A DNA stretch of 37,113 bases from Balneolales bacterium. Its GTDB lineage: Bacteria; Bacteroidota; Rhodothermia; Balneolales; HLUCCA01. Positions within the stretch are counted from its first letter, which is position 1. The number at the start of each line of letters is the position of its first letter. The DNA is taken from assembly GCA_024711145.1 (NCBI GenBank), contig JANJTJ010000015.1:1-37113 (forward strand). Direction: 5' to 3'. The notes beneath the pieces are model-generated. The model saw nothing but the letters and a program-made list of their open reading frames with translations. It was not told the origin of the DNA and did not search any database. The position numbers and the translations under genes were made by a program. This document shows, piece by piece, positions 1 to 7,812 of the stretch.

Positions 1-102
1 TTCCTTCAATCGAATGGATTGTGCTTGAATGGTTTCCGAACCCAAACTTGTGGTAAGGAGGAATCCGATAATTGGAAGTGATAGGAGTCGCATGAGGGAC
101 AT
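1..102 (-). CDS. N-terminus of a putative secreted protein (cut by window edge)
   Basis: The reading frame is open from the ATG at 102 to the window edge, giving 34 residues. They start MSLMRLLSLPIIGFLLTTSL and continue to a likely signal peptidase I site ending in IQAQ, the usual signal-peptide ending in this window. A second in-frame ATG lies at 93. The start at 102 is preferred because a TANNNT hexamer (TAGCAT) ends 7 nt upstream, as for several other genes here. It lies about 50 bp downstream of the nucleotidyltransferase gene on the same strand. It is more AT-rich than most genes in the window. The mature protein is missing, so no function can be given; an outer-membrane or periplasmic location is inferred only from the signal peptide. 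Confidence 0.5.
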   Translation of the reverse strand, partial: MSLMRLLSLPIIGFLLTTSLGSETIQAQSIRLKE

Positions 103-109
103 GGCAGGA

Positions 110-115
110 ATGCTA
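110..115 (-). promoter_or_regulatory. -10-like hexamer TAGCAT, leaderless type
   Basis: TAGCAT is followed by 7 nt and then the ATG at 102. It is one of nine TANNNT hexamers at 5-8 nt from a start codon in this window. No clear -35 element was seen. Confidence 0.4.
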
Positions 116-151
116 TGTTTTCGATCACGATAAAAAAAAAACGACTACCTG

Positions 152-874
152 TCAAATGTCCGGCCGAGACTCCTGCAATTTTGGCCATACCTCCCGCTCC
201 ACACGGCGGAGATGGTCCTCGGTATCGATCTCGCCCCAGGCCAGGTCCTCCGCATGCGCGATGGCGATGGGGCGGACCCGCGAGCGCCGGGCCAGCACCT
301 GTTCGTATTCCTCGTCCGGCCCGCCCGGGGTTTCCAGCAGCGCACCGCCCCCCAGTTTCCAGATGCCCACCAATTCCCCGACGGGCGCGCGACCCAGCTC
401 CTCCCGCCGTTTCGAGAGGGCCTGAAGGTGCCCGTGATGCGCTTCCACCCAGACTTCGTCGCCGGAGTGGGTGGGTCCGCTGGTGAGTACCACATCGGTA
501 CCCGGGTGATGCAGGAGCCGGTCTAGGGCCGATCCGTGATACACCAGATCGGATTCGAGCAGCAGGAAGGGATGCCCCGCCACCAAAGCCGCCCCGACCT
601 CAGCGCTGCGGTGGCTGCCCGTGGTGGCGTATTCCGGGTTGTGGAGGCAGGTGATGCCCCACACCTCGGCCAGGGCTTCGTACCGGTGCGCGAGGTGACC
701 CGTCACCACCCCGATGCGGTCCACCCCCCGCTCCCGCAGGAGGCGGATGCTGCGGCCCAGAATGGGTTCGCCACCCAGAGGCAGCAGCCCTTTGGGGATG
801 TCGTGCGTGAGGGGGCGCAAGCGGGTGCCGCGCCCCGCGGCCAGGATGAGGGCCGTACGAACCGGTGCTTCCAT
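152..874 (-). CDS. LicC/PntC-like sugar-phosphate/AEP cytidylyltransferase family protein
   Basis: This 240-residue nucleotidyltransferase has the glycosyltransferase-A-like NTP-transferase signature LILAAGRGTRLRPLT near the N-terminus, followed by the lysine of DIPKGLLPLGG. Further motifs are LLESDLVYH, TSGPTHSGDEVWV and a C-terminal GEIDTEDHLRRVE that supplies acidic metal ligands. LicC activates phosphocholine with CTP. Its relative PntC makes CMP-2-aminoethylphosphonate and in Treponema is fused to an AEP transaminase. Here the gene is divergent, by 39 bp, from PEP mutase and the decarboxylase/transaminase gene, so CTP:AEP cytidylyltransferase activity is the best inference. The start at 874 is supported by a TANNNT hexamer 5 nt upstream. 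The frame stays open upstream of 874, antisense to PEP mutase, but that stretch is not protein-like. A phosphocholine- or sugar-phosphate-specific enzyme is the alternative. Confidence 0.8.
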   Translation of the reverse strand: MEAPVRTALILAAGRGTRLRPLTHDIPKGLLPLGGEPILGRSIRLLRERGVDRIGVVTGHLAHRYEALAEVWGITCLHNPEYATTGSHRSAEVGAALVAGHPFLLLESDLVYHGSALDRLLHHPGTDVVLTSGPTHSGDEVWVEAHHGHLQALSKRREELGRAPVGELVGIWKLGGGALLETPGGPDEEYEQVLARRSRVRPIAIAHAEDLAWGEIDTEDHLRRVEREVWPKLQESRPDI

Positions 875-879
875 ACCCG

Positions 880-885
880 ATGATA
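880..885 (-). promoter_or_regulatory. -10-like hexamer TATCAT, leaderless type
   Basis: TATCAT is followed by CGGGT and the ATG at 874. It lies within a 39-bp divergent intergenic region, so the two opposing promoters must overlap. Confidence 0.4.
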
Positions 886-899
886 GCCGGAAAATCCCG

Positions 900-905
900 T
901 AGTTT
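900..905 (+). promoter_or_regulatory. -10-like hexamer TAGTTT, leaderless type
   Basis: TAGTTT is followed by GAGGGTCT (8 nt) and the ATG at 914. A normal -10 to start-site distance would put transcription initiation at or next to the A of the ATG. Confidence 0.45.
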
Positions 906-913
906 GAGGGTCT

Positions 914-2215
914 ATGAAGCACGTTTATGTCGGGATGGGCACGGATATCATCCACCACGGCCACATCCATATCATCGAAACCGCCCGCGCGCTGGGTGAG
1001 GTCACTGTGGGGTTGCTGTCGGACGAAGCGGTGGGCCGCTACTCCCGCGTACCCTTCCTCTCCTATGAGGAACGTCGCACCATCCTGGAGAACATCAAAG
1101 GGGTGGCACGGGTCATTCCCCAACCCACCCTCGATTACACGGAGAACCTCCGCACCCTGAAGCCGGATTTCGTGGTGCATGGAGATGATTGGAAGACGGG
1201 TCCCCAACGCCAGGTGCGCGAGCAGGTGATTCGTGTGCTGGCCGAATGGGGGGGCGAACTGGTGGAACCGCCCTACACCGAAGGCATCTCCTCCACCGGC
1301 CTGCGCGACGCCCTGCGCGAGATCGGTACCACGCCCGACATCCGCCTGCGCATGCTGCGGCGCCTGCTGGCCGCACGGCCCTTGGTCCGCGTGCTGGAAG
1401 CCCACAACGGCCTGTCGGGCCTCATCGTGGAGGAGACCCGCATCGAAACCGACACCGAGCGCCGCGAATTCGACGCCATCTGGGTCAGCTCCCTCACCGA
1501 TTCCACCGCCAAGGGCAAACCCGATACCGAATATGTGGACCGCACCTCCCGGATGCAGACCATCAACGACATCCTGGACGTGACCACCAAACCCATCATC
1601 CTGGACGGCGACACCGGCGGACCCGCCGAGCATTTCGCCCTGCAGGTGCGGCAATTGGAGCGTCTGGGTGTTTCGGCCGTCATCATCGAGGACAAGACCG
1701 GGGCCAAGCGGAACTCCCTCTTCGGCACGGACATGACCCAGACCCTGGAGGATCCCGCCGTTTTCGCCGCCAAGATCACCGCCGGCAAGAAGGCCCAGGT
1801 CACCCCCCATTTCATGATCATCGCCCGTCTTGAGAGCCTCATCGCCGACCAAGGCATGGAAGATGCCCTGATGCGGGCCGATGCCTATGTGGCCGCCGGG
1901 GCCGACGCCCTCATGATCCACAGCCGCCGCAAGGACCCCTCCGAAGTGCTCGCCTTCATGCGCCACTACCGGGAGCGGGCCGTGCAGGTGCCTGTGGTGG
2001 CAGTTCCATCCGCTTATCCGCATATAACGGAAGAAGCGCTCATCGAAGCGGGTTTCTCCCTGGTCATTTATGCGAACCACCTGCTGCGGAGCGCCTTTCC
2101 GGCCATGAAATCCACGGCCGAGACCATCCTCCGCCACGGCCGCGCCGCCGAGGCCGAGGCGGCCTGCATGCCCATCCGCGACATCCTCACCATCTTGCCG
2201 CCCGACCATGCTTGA
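914..2215 (+). CDS. Fused cytidylyltransferase domain - phosphoenolpyruvate mutase
   Basis: The protein has 433 residues in two domains. Residues 1 to about 135 form a TagD/GCT-like cytidylyltransferase domain with the HxGH motif (H14-H-G-H17) and the late ISSTGLR motif. Residues of about 150-430 are PEP mutase of the isocitrate lyase superfamily, with [16 protein letters not shown] for Mg2+ binding, and the diagnostic [10 protein letters not shown] loop starting at E259. PEP mutase converts PEP to phosphonopyruvate, the committed step of nearly all C-P bond synthesis. The decarboxylase gene starts 8 nt before this stop, so the two are translationally coupled. The role of the N-terminal domain is not established by sequence. 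It may activate a polar headgroup with CTP; it should not be assumed to act on phosphonopyruvate. Confidence 0.92.
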   Translation: MKHVYVGMGTDIIHHGHIHIIETARALGEVTVGLLSDEAVGRYSRVPFLSYEERRTILENIKGVARVIPQPTLDYTENLRTLKPDFVVHGDDWKTGPQRQVREQVIRVLAEWGGELVEPPYTEGISSTGLRDALREIGTTPDIRLRMLRRLLAARPLVRVLEAHNGLSGLIVEETRIETDTERREFDAIWVSSLTDSTAKGKPDTEYVDRTSRMQTINDILDVTTKPIILDGDTGGPAEHFALQVRQLERLGVSAVIIEDKTGAKRNSLFGTDMTQTLEDPAVFAAKITAGKKAQVTPHFMIIARLESLIADQGMEDALMRADAYVAAGADALMIHSRRKDPSEVLAFMRHYRERAVQVPVVAVPSAYPHITEEALIEAGFSLVIYANHLLRSAFPAMKSTAETILRHGRAAEAEAACMPIRDILTILPPDHA

Positions 2216-4385
2216 TCCCCAGGCCTTCGCCGGTTGGCTGCAGCAGGCCGGGGTACGGTTCACGGCCGGTGTGCCCGATTCGTTGCTCAAGTCGCTCAAC
2301 GCCGTCTTCACCGCATCGGGTACCGACCACATCGCCGCCAACGAGGGCGGAGCCGTGGCCCTGGCCATCGGGCATCATCTGGCCACGGGCGATATCCCCT
2401 TGGTCTATCTCCAGAATTCGGGATTGGGCAATACCGTCAATCCGCTCACGTCCCTGGCCGACCCGGCCGTGTACGGCATTCCCCTGCTGCTCGTGATCGG
2501 GTGGCGGGGCGAACCCGGCGTGAAAGACGAACCCCAGCATGTGGCCATGGGTCGGCAGACACCGGCCGTATTGGACTCCGTCGATGTGCCGTACCAGGTG
2601 CTGTCGCCCGAGCCGGAAACGGCACGGACCCAGTTGAAGGATCTGTTGGAAACGGCCCGGCGTCGGTCGGGTCCGGTAGCCCTTCTGGTACGGAAGGACA
2701 CGTTCGGCCCCTATCGGGCGCCGGCCATCGACGAACCGGCCGGGCTCATGACCCGCGAGGCGGCCATCGCGCGCATCCTCGACCGGCTGCCCGCCGACCT
2801 GCCCGTTGTGGCCACCACCGGCATGGCCTCGCGGGAGGTGTTCGAGCACCGCGTGCGCCGGGGCGAGCCGCACGACCGGGATTTCCTGACTGTGGGAGGC
2901 ATGGGGCACGCCTCCCAGATCGCGCTGGGGCTGGCCCTGGCCCGGCCGGATGGGCGCGTGTGCTGCCTGGACGGCGACGGGGCCTTCCTCATGCACCTGG
3001 GGGGTGCGGCCCTCATCGGTACCGGGGCGCCCGCCGGTTTCCGGCACATCGTACTCAACAACGCGGCCCACGATTCCGTGGGCGGGCAACCCACTGTGGC
3101 CGACCGCATCGACCTGCCGGCCGTGGCCAGGGCCCTTGGCTACCGCCGTGCCGAGCGGGTGGACACCGAAGCCGCGCTCGATACGGCCCTGGCCGCCTGG
3201 ACCGAGGCCGAAGGCCCCGTCTTTCTCGAAGTCCGGGTGCGCACCGGCGCCCGCGCCGATCTGGGTCGGCCCACCGCGTCCCCCTCCGATCAGAAAACCG
3301 CCTTCATGAACCGCCCCATCTTGCTCAATCCGGGTCCCGGCACCACCTCCGAGGCCGTCAAACGCGCCGCCTGGGTGGCCGACATCTGCCCGCGCGAATA
3401 CGCCTTCGGCGACGTCCTGAAGGAGTGCGTGGGCCGGCTCGAAGCACTGGCCGATCCGGCCGGCCGATATCATGCGGCCTTGTTCGCCGCCAGCGGTACC
3501 GGAGCGGTGGAAGCCATGATCGGGTCGGCCGTGCCGCGGAACGGCCGCCTGTTGGTGGTCACCAACGGCAGCTACGGGTTCCGCATGCGCGACATCGCCC
3601 GGCGCCTGGGTATCGAAACCGTGACCATAGGGGAGTTCGGTGCCCCGCCCTCCGCCGAGGAGATAGCACGGGCGCTTGATATATCCGCTTGTACGCATAT
3701 GGCGGTCGTTCACCACGAAACCAGCACCGGTGTACTCAATCCCTTGGCCGAATACACTGCTGTGGCACAAGCCCGCAACGTTCGCGTGTTGGTGGATGCC
3801 ATGAGCACCTTCGGAGCCTGGCCGTACGATTTCGAAGCGGTACCTGTGGATTATCTGGCATCGTCTTCCAACAAGGGGTTGCAGGGGTTGGCGGGCCTGG
3901 CCTTCGTACTGTTCCGTGCCGACCGCACCGAGGAGCTGGCCTCCATCGAGGCCCGGAGTCTGTATCTGGATGTGGGGGCCCAGTGGAAGGGGCTGCGCAC
4001 CACGGGTCAGCTGCGGTTCACCCCGCCGGTGCCCATCGTGTACGCGTTCCGGCAAGCCCTGCTGGAAACGGAAGCCGAGGGGGTGGAAGCCCGCCACCGA
4101 CGGTACACCGGGAACTACCGCATCCTGCGCGAGGGCATGGAGGCCATGGGATTCCGCCGGTTCACACCGGACGGATGGGAGTCGCAGATCCTGGCCGCTT
4201 GGCATCTGGACCGGCTTCCGCACGGGTTCGGCCCCTTCCACGACGCTTTGTTGGCCGAAGGCATCACCATCTATCCCGGAGTCATCCCCGAAACCGGCAC
4301 CTTCCGCACGGCCGTCATCGGCGACCTGCATCCGCCCGACCTGCATCGGGTACTGGATGCGATGGGGAAGGCGTTGGGGGATTGA
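2208..4385 (+). CDS. Fused phosphonopyruvate decarboxylase - 2-aminoethylphosphonate:pyruvate transaminase
   Basis: This 725-residue protein joins two consecutive AEP-pathway enzymes. Residues 1-366 are a thiamin-diphosphate phosphonopyruvate decarboxylase: ANEGG near residue 45 holds the cofactor-activating Glu, and the ThDP/Mg motif is G256-D-G ... NNAAHDS. Residues 367-725 are a class V PLP aminotransferase of the PhnW type, starting [16 protein letters not shown], with the Schiff-base lysine K556 in SSSNKGLQG. Phosphonopyruvate is decarboxylated to phosphonoacetaldehyde, which is aminated to AEP, so fusion could channel the reactive aldehyde. The join is seamless: a normal decarboxylase tail ([14 protein letters not shown]) runs straight into a normal transaminase start, whose ATG survives at 3306. 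Separate internal initiation at that codon is possible. Both domains look full length. Confidence 0.92.
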   Translation: MLDPQAFAGWLQQAGVRFTAGVPDSLLKSLNAVFTASGTDHIAANEGGAVALAIGHHLATGDIPLVYLQNSGLGNTVNPLTSLADPAVYGIPLLLVIGWRGEPGVKDEPQHVAMGRQTPAVLDSVDVPYQVLSPEPETARTQLKDLLETARRRSGPVALLVRKDTFGPYRAPAIDEPAGLMTREAAIARILDRLPADLPVVATTGMASREVFEHRVRRGEPHDRDFLTVGGMGHASQIALGLALARPDGRVCCLDGDGAFLMHLGGAALIGTGAPAGFRHIVLNNAAHDSVGGQPTVADRIDLPAVARALGYRRAERVDTEAALDTALAAWTEAEGPVFLEVRVRTGARADLGRPTASPSDQKTAFMNRPILLNPGPGTTSEAVKRAAWVADICPREYAFGDVLKECVGRLEALADPAGRYHAALFAASGTGAVEAMIGSAVPRNGRLLVVTNGSYGFRMRDIARRLGIETVTIGEFGAPPSAEEIARALDISACTHMAVVHHETSTGVLNPLAEYTAVAQARNVRVLVDAMSTFGAWPYDFEAVPVDYLASSSNKGLQGLAGLAFVLFRADRTEELASIEARSLYLDVGAQWKGLRTTGQLRFTPPVPIVYAFRQALLETEAEGVEARHRRYTGNYRILREGMEAMGFRRFTPDGWESQILAAWHLDRLPHGFGPFHDALLAEGITIYPGVIPETGTFRTAVIGDLHPPDLHRVLDAMGKALGD

Positions 4386-4390
4386 TATCG

Positions 4391-4396
4391 TACTTT
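4391..4396 (+). promoter_or_regulatory. -10-like hexamer TACTTT, leaderless type
   Basis: TACTTT is followed by ATCCCC (6 nt) and the ATG at 4403. It starts 6 bp after the upstream stop codon, suggesting the lipoprotein gene can be transcribed independently of the phosphonate genes. Confidence 0.45.
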
Positions 4397-4402
4397 ATCC
4401 CC

Positions 4403-5257
4403 ATGCGAAACACCCTACTTCTCTCTTTGACGACCGTCGCTCTCCTGTCGGCCGGTTGTGCCTCCCTGCTGCAGAAAGCCGTGCAGGAACCCAAGGTCGA
4501 GTACCGTTCGGTACGGCTCACCGATATGGATTTCGAGGGGGTATCGCTCCAGTTCGATTTCGACGTGACCAATCCCAACGCGATCGACCTGAACGCCCGG
4601 GCGTACCGGTGGAACCTGGCGATCGGCGGGCAGGATTTCCTCAATGGCGTGAGCGAGGCCCCCTTGGCTGTCGGTGCCCGTAGCAAGAGTCCGGTGAGTG
4701 TGCCTCTCACGCTCACCTTCGAGCAGATCCGGCAGACCTTCGGTGCGGTGACCGACCGCGACAGCCTGCCCTACACCTTTTCCTTGGCGGCCGATGTGGA
4801 CCTGCCGGTTTTGGGCGTGAAGACCTTCCCGGTGGGGCATACCGGGTTCATTCCGGTGTTGCGCATGCCGCAGGTCTCGTTCGCCGGCATCGATCTGAAT
4901 TCCTTCAGTCTGGGGGGAAGTGAAGTGGCTTTGAATGTGCGAATCACCAATCCCAACTTCTTCAAACTGAGTTTCAGCGGGGCCCGTTACGGCCTGAAGG
5001 TGAACGGGGAGAACTGGATGAGTACGGCCATGGAACAGACCTTGGAACTGCAACCGAAATCGGATGTGGTGCTCAGTTTTCCGATCAAGATCGATCTGCG
5101 GCAATTCGGCGTGAGCGTGTACCGGATCCTGACGCGGGAAGAGGCTTTCGAATACCAGTTGGTGGGGGAAGGAGACCTGGGAGTGGACCTGCCGATGTTC
5201 ACCGACAAGGTCCGACTCCCGTTCGATCTCAAGGGTACCTACTCGATCGAGCGCTGA
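4403..5257 (+). CDS. LEA14/WHy-type lipoprotein
   Basis: The 284-residue protein starts with a lipoprotein signal peptide (MRNTLLLSLTTVALLSAGC, lipobox LSAGC). Two repeats of the late-embryogenesis-abundant type 2 (WHy) fold follow, at about residues 30-140 and 160-275. Each has the typical strand motif, FDFDVTNPNAIDLNAR in the first and LNVRITNPNFFKLSF in the second. Such proteins are common outer-membrane or periplasmic lipoproteins in Bacteroidota; their role is not settled, with stress protection usually assumed. The gene starts 17 bp after the phosphonate fusion gene but probably has its own promoter. Its TGA stop shares a TGATCA palindrome with the stop of the convergent amidohydrolase gene. 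An upstream in-frame extension into the transaminase region is rejected because it would remove the signal peptide. Confidence 0.85.
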   Translation: MRNTLLLSLTTVALLSAGCASLLQKAVQEPKVEYRSVRLTDMDFEGVSLQFDFDVTNPNAIDLNARAYRWNLAIGGQDFLNGVSEAPLAVGARSKSPVSVPLTLTFEQIRQTFGAVTDRDSLPYTFSLAADVDLPVLGVKTFPVGHTGFIPVLRMPQVSFAGIDLNSFSLGGSEVALNVRITNPNFFKLSFSGARYGLKVNGENWMSTAMEQTLELQPKSDVVLSFPIKIDLRQFGVSVYRILTREEAFEYQLVGEGDLGVDLPMFTDKVRLPFDLKGTYSIER

Positions 5258-5263
5258 TCAGCG
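5252..5263. repeat. 12-bp perfect palindrome holding both convergent stop codons
   Basis: CGCTGATCAGCG is a perfect palindrome. Its central TGATCA is the TGA stop of the lipoprotein gene (5255-5257) and, on the other strand, the TGA stop of the amidohydrolase gene (5258-5260). A short hairpin (CGGTGG / CCACCG, 5269-5284) lies just inside the amidohydrolase coding end. No T-tract follows on either strand. Confidence 0.55.
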
Positions 5264-6460
5264 GGTGGCGGTGGACACCCACCGGCCGTTGATCATGACG
5301 CCCACGGTGTGGGTGGTGTATTCCAGCGGGTCGCCGTCGAACAGGGCGATGTCGGCATCCTTGCCGGCCCGCAGGCTGCCCACACGGTCGGCGATGCCCA
5401 GCAGTTCGGCGCCACCCAGGGTGAGCGCGCGCAGGGCGGCGGCCACGGGCAACCCGTTGGCGGCGGCCACGCCGGCCTCGAACTGGACCACGCGGGTTTT
5501 GGGCACATAGCCCTCGAATCCGCTCTGGAAGGCGAAGGGAATGCCGTTCCGATGCAGGATGGCGGCCATCTCCATGGTGGCGTTGGCAGCTTCGCCACCG
5601 GGCCGGATCATGGTGGGATGCACGATGACCGGCACGCGTGCGGCCTTGATCTCGTCGATCACCAGATGGGCCTCGGAGGCGCCGTCGAGCACCAGGTCGA
5701 ATCCGAATTCGCGTTGCAGGCGCAAGGCCGACTGGATTTCGGTGGCGCCATGCACGGTGAAGACGGCCTTCACCCGGCCGGCCAACACATCGCCCATGAT
5801 CTCCATGCGCAGGTCCCGGGCCGGATTCTCCTTCTTGGCATATTCCTGGGCTTTCAGGAACTCGGTGCGCAGCATGGCCATGGCGCGGCTGCGGCTGCCC
5901 GGATTCGTATAGTTGCCCGAAACCGACCGGCCCAACGTGAAGGCCACACCCCAGACCGAATCGACCAGGGCTTCGTTCACGGTTTCACCGGTGGTTTTCA
6001 CCAGCATGGTTTGTCCGCTGGCCAGGGCGCCCGGGCCGTGGCCGGTGTGAAGGGTAGTGACTCCATGCTCCCGCAGGAAGACCACCAATTCCTCGCGGGC
6101 GTTGTAGGCGTCCAGGGCCCGCAATTCGGGCTGGAAGGCCGAGGATCGGTCCAGTTGGTCCTGGTCGTGCGGTTGGTTGAGGTAACCGGCCAGGCCCACC
6201 ACGCTGTGTGCGTCGATGAAACCGGGGGTGACTACCTTGGCCGAGGTGACCTCATACCCATCGGGAATGCGGACGCGGCCGTAGGCGCCTACCCGTTCGA
6301 TCTTGCCGTCTTTCACCAGGACCACTCCATCGCGGATGGGTTCGCCGTCCATGGTATAAACGATTTCGCCGCGCACCGCATAGGTTTGGGCTTGGACAGC
6401 GACCGTAGCCAAGGCGATCAGGCCGGCGGTCATCCATATCCGATTCAAATACTGTTTCAT
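5258..6460 (-). CDS. Secreted amidohydrolase-like protein lacking metal ligands
   Basis: The protein has 400 residues, with signal peptide MKQYLNRIWMTAGLIALATV...VQAQ and the overall imidazolonepropionase-like amidohydrolase fold. It has the N-terminal beta-sandwich motif (DGVVLVKDGKIERVG), KVVTPGFIDAHS, and the C-terminal ALTLGGAELLGIADRVGSL and KDADIALFDGDPL segments. Each expected metal ligand is replaced when compared with the neighbouring paralogue: HSH becomes HSV, HTHTH becomes VHG, HHVSD becomes DGASE and HTDDG becomes QSGFEG. Hydrolysis by the usual mono- or binuclear mechanism therefore looks impossible. It is the last gene of a minus-strand set after the intact paralogue (49 bp) and the S9 peptidase. 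The start at 6460 is chosen for the signal peptide; an ATG 24 nt upstream would add eight residues. A structural or substrate-binding partner role is inferred. Confidence 0.85.
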   Translation of the reverse strand: MKQYLNRIWMTAGLIALATVAVQAQTYAVRGEIVYTMDGEPIRDGVVLVKDGKIERVGAYGRVRIPDGYEVTSAKVVTPGFIDAHSVVGLAGYLNQPHDQDQLDRSSAFQPELRALDAYNAREELVVFLREHGVTTLHTGHGPGALASGQTMLVKTTGETVNEALVDSVWGVAFTLGRSVSGNYTNPGSRSRAMAMLRTEFLKAQEYAKKENPARDLRMEIMGDVLAGRVKAVFTVHGATEIQSALRLQREFGFDLVLDGASEAHLVIDEIKAARVPVIVHPTMIRPGGEAANATMEMAAILHRNGIPFAFQSGFEGYVPKTRVVQFEAGVAAANGLPVAAALRALTLGGAELLGIADRVGSLRAGKDADIALFDGDPLEYTTHTVGVMINGRWVSTATR

Positions 6461-6476
6461 GGGGTATTTATGAGAT

Positions 6477-6507
6477 TTCAACATTCAATATTTCTCATTC
6501 AACATTC
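6477..6507. repeat. AT-rich direct repeat between the two amidohydrolase genes
   Basis: TTCAACATTC occurs at 6477-6486 and again at 6498-6507 within a 49-bp AT-rich spacer that contrasts with the GC-rich genes around it. It could be a small dispersed repeat; no other copy was seen in this window. Confidence 0.4.
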
Positions 6508-6509
6508 GA

Positions 6510-7802
6510 TCAGTGCTCACACGCCACATGCAGCACGGCGTCGTCGAAGGCGTTGAGGCCACCGGTGGCATAGGGGCGTTGCTCGGGGTTGGCGCGGTCG
6601 AAGACCTTCACGCCTTCCACCCAGGTCTGCTCCACGTGGGTGTACACGGAGAGGGGGTCGCCGGAGAGGATGATGAAATCGGCGTCTTTGCCGGGTTCGA
6701 GTGAGCCCACGCGGTCGGCCATGTCGAGCATGCGGGCGCCGGCGAGGGTCATGGCCTCGAGGGCTTTGGCACGGCTCACTCCGGCCCGCACGCCGAAGGC
6801 GGCCGAGCGGAGGAATAGGCGCGAATCGGTGATGCCGTCGTCGGTATGGTAGGCGAAATCGGCGCCGGCGCGTTCGAGCGCGGCCCCGTTTTCGGGCGTC
6901 AGGTGAATGGTTTCGAGCTTGCCTCCGGGCGAATCGATGTGGATGATGGAGCTGGGCACACCGGCGGCGGCGATTTCGTCGGCCACGGCCCAGGCGTCGC
7001 TCACGTGGTGGAGTACCACACGGAAACCGAACTCCTCGCGCAGGCGCAGCACGGTGAGGATGTCGTAGTGGGTGTGCGTGTGGTAGTGCACGATGCGTTT
7101 GCCCTCGAGCACTTCCACCATGGCTTCCATCTGCAGGTCGCGGGCTGGCCGTTTGCTGGCGTCGTCGCCGGCCTCGCGGATCTTGCGTTGGTATTCCTGG
7201 GCCCGAAGGAAGAGCTGGCGTTGCATGGCGGCCGACCGTCCCCGGGTGTTCGGGAAGGTGCCACCGCTGGCGCGCAGGGAGTTGGTGCCGTTGGCCATCT
7301 TGATGCCGCCGTAGATGCCGTCGAAGGTGCGGTTGATGAGCAGGTCTTCGATGCGGGTGGCGTCGCCACGCAGCTTCAGGTACACGGTCTGCCCGCTGAG
7401 CAGGTGGCCGGAACCGGGCATGACGTTCACGGTGGTGATGCCGCCGGCGCGGGCCTTGTTGAAGGTGTCGCTGCGGGGATTGATGGCGTCCGCGATGCGC
7501 ACATCGGGGTGTTGGGCGGCGCTGCCGTCGCCCCCGTCGCCGTTACCCACGTGGGAGTGGGTATCGACCAGGCCGGGCATGACGAACTTGCCGGTAGCGT
7601 CGATGATGGTGGCGTTGCGCGGAATGGCCGTATTGGCACCGCCCACGGCCAGGATCTTGCCGTTATGGACGACAAGTACGCCGTTTTGGATGGGTTCGCC
7701 GGTGATGGGGATGACGGTGCCGCCACGTACGGCCACGGGCCGGTCCTGGGCTTGGGCCGTCGCCGCCACCAAGGCGAGCGCGAGAAAGAGATAGTGTTTC
7801 AT
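6510..7802 (-). CDS. Secreted imidazolonepropionase-like amidohydrolase
   Basis: The protein has 430 residues and a signal peptide (MKHYLFLALALVAATAQAQ). The complete amidohydrolase metal site is visible: GLVDTHSHVG (first HxH), the HYHTHTHYD cluster in the middle, HHVSDAW, and the catalytic Asp region HTDDGITDSR. The C-terminal half has the usual AMTLAGARMLDMADRVGSL and KDADFIILSGDPL motifs. The fold hydrolyses amide or C-N bonds in cyclic or peptide-like substrates; the actual substrate cannot be read from sequence. It follows the S9 peptidase by 10 bp and precedes the ligand-less paralogue by 49 bp, which suggests an exported peptide or amide scavenging operon. The ATG at 7802 is favoured over one at 7841 because it starts a clean signal peptide. 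Confidence 0.9.
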   Translation of the reverse strand: MKHYLFLALALVAATAQAQDRPVAVRGGTVIPITGEPIQNGVLVVHNGKILAVGGANTAIPRNATIIDATGKFVMPGLVDTHSHVGNGDGGDGSAAQHPDVRIADAINPRSDTFNKARAGGITTVNVMPGSGHLLSGQTVYLKLRGDATRIEDLLINRTFDGIYGGIKMANGTNSLRASGGTFPNTRGRSAAMQRQLFLRAQEYQRKIREAGDDASKRPARDLQMEAMVEVLEGKRIVHYHTHTHYDILTVLRLREEFGFRVVLHHVSDAWAVADEIAAAGVPSSIIHIDSPGGKLETIHLTPENGAALERAGADFAYHTDDGITDSRLFLRSAAFGVRAGVSRAKALEAMTLAGARMLDMADRVGSLEPGKDADFIILSGDPLSVYTHVEQTWVEGVKVFDRANPEQRPYATGGLNAFDDAVLHVACEH

Positions 7803-7812
7803 AGGTGAGTGG

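Noticed and set aside
128..142. Terminator after the nucleotidyltransferase gene
   Set aside because: There is a run of T on the minus strand but no GC-rich stem immediately before it.
875..2368. Very long open frame on the minus strand antisense to PEP mutase, continuous with the nucleotidyltransferase
   Set aside because: The extension has no homology-like motifs, is glycine/histidine rich and mirrors the GC-rich third positions of the opposite gene. The nucleotidyltransferase has its own ATG at 874 with a promoter element.
2187..4346. 719-codon open frame antisense to the decarboxylase-transaminase fusion
   Set aside because: The plus-strand protein shows two complete enzyme domains with cofactor motifs; the antisense translation shows none.
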